Shown here piece after piece: positions 36,029 through 36,491 of a stretch of 36,491 nucleotides of DNA. Origin of the DNA: Chara braunii. Lineage: Eukaryota > Streptophyta > Charophyceae > Charales > Characeae. The notes under the pieces were generated by a model. That model saw nothing but the letters and a program-made list of their open reading frames with translations, searched no databases and was not told the DNA's origin. Position 1 is the stretch's first letter; every line of letters begins with the position of its first letter. A program made the position numbers and the translations under genes. The stretch is taken from assembly GCA_003427395.1 (NCBI GenBank), contig BFEA01000043.1:1562743-1599233 (forward strand). The letters are read 5' to 3'.

Positions 36029-36491
36029 CTGTGCAGGTGCCCACATGAGCAACAGTTTGCAGTGTCCTTGCTCTCACAGACGTGTTCCCTAACAAAGTAT
36101 GCAAGATTTGGCAAAACAGGAAAATAGTGGAGAAGATAGGAATTGTACTGACTAAACCTTCATAGTACTTAACAAGTCGGGTTTTATGTCGATCATGTAA
36201 AGCACCTACGCTCTCTACGCATAAAAAAAGGTCTGAAGAAACCAGTCCATGACTTAACATGAGTAAAATACTACCTTCAATTCCTTGTATATTCAATAGA
36301 GTGAAACTTCCCCACTGAGAAAACATGCCAGCGGTACTCGAGTCCTGACTTACCCCCTTTTTTACCACACAGCTCAACTCTTGGCTCGCCTCTTTTTATT
36401 CCGGGACTCCAAACATCATCCCACCCAACTGAAGTGTTTGTTTGCTGTCATCACCTCCATTCCATTCTCCCCCCCCCCCCCCCCCCCCCCC
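36029..36491. other. Unassigned stretch ending in poly(C)
   Basis: No gene recognised. The last 23 bases (36,469-36,491) are all C; an assembly stopping in a homopolymer or a sequencing artefact is likely. Confidence 0.5.

Overview
This window looks like nuclear DNA from a large, repeat-rich eukaryotic genome and contains no intact conventional protein-coding gene. Evidence for a eukaryote: U6 snRNA-like copies (one with a poly(A) tail and target-site duplication), tRNA-derived SINE heads with A and B boxes, LINE-type reverse-transcriptase remains, long (GA)n and (TG)n microsatellites, and several families of short inverted-repeat elements. The mitochondrial-type fragments (tRNA-Pro(UGG), both ends of a small-subunit rRNA, a nad1 piece) and the form of the U6 copies resemble plants and their algal relatives. 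My best inference is therefore the green lineage, perhaps a streptophyte alga; this rests on remembered family patterns, not a search.

Layout. 1-71: chimeric end carrying an untrimmed sequencing-transposon adapter. 72-10,100: mostly unassigned DNA with tandem duplications, a 20-bp minisatellite and three copies of a ~110-bp foldback element. 10,100-13,120: a second foldback family, a LINE ORF2 C-terminal remnant, a possible group II intron RT fragment and a TTAA-flanked element. 13,960-14,295: nuclear copy of mitochondrial trnP(UGG), a tRNA-like piece and the 5' end of rns. 16,540-19,400, minus strand: the most unusual region, a decayed coding unit whose order is RT tail, Ala/Thr/Pro-rich linker, Josephin-like domain, then Cys/His-rich RING-like motifs. 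It is preceded by four satellite repeats with a hammerhead-like core on the other strand. 20,300-24,900: more foldback and SINE copies, the rns 3' end, a U6 copy, microsatellites and a 76-base gap. 25,300-28,290: tandem repeats, a nad1 fragment interrupted by satellite-like sequence, a 140-bp tandem array carrying a GC-rich inverted-repeat insertion, and a U6 retropseudogene. 28,700-36,491: further copies of the three short-element families, SINEs, a diverged ~900-bp duplication, a second adapter inside a perfect 184-bp artificial duplication, and a terminal poly(C).

How it fits together. Almost everything recognisable is parasitic or derived: LINE or PLE-type RTs could supply retrotransposition activity, SINEs and U6 copies look like passengers, the short inverted-repeat elements look like non-autonomous DNA transposons (TA- and TTAA-flanked), and the mitochondrial pieces are NUMTs. 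Reading frames through the coding remnants are broken by stops and frameshifts, so they are reported as pseudogenes. Two adapter sequences, a gap and a homopolymer end mean that local order near 1-71 and 34,857-35,262 should not be trusted.
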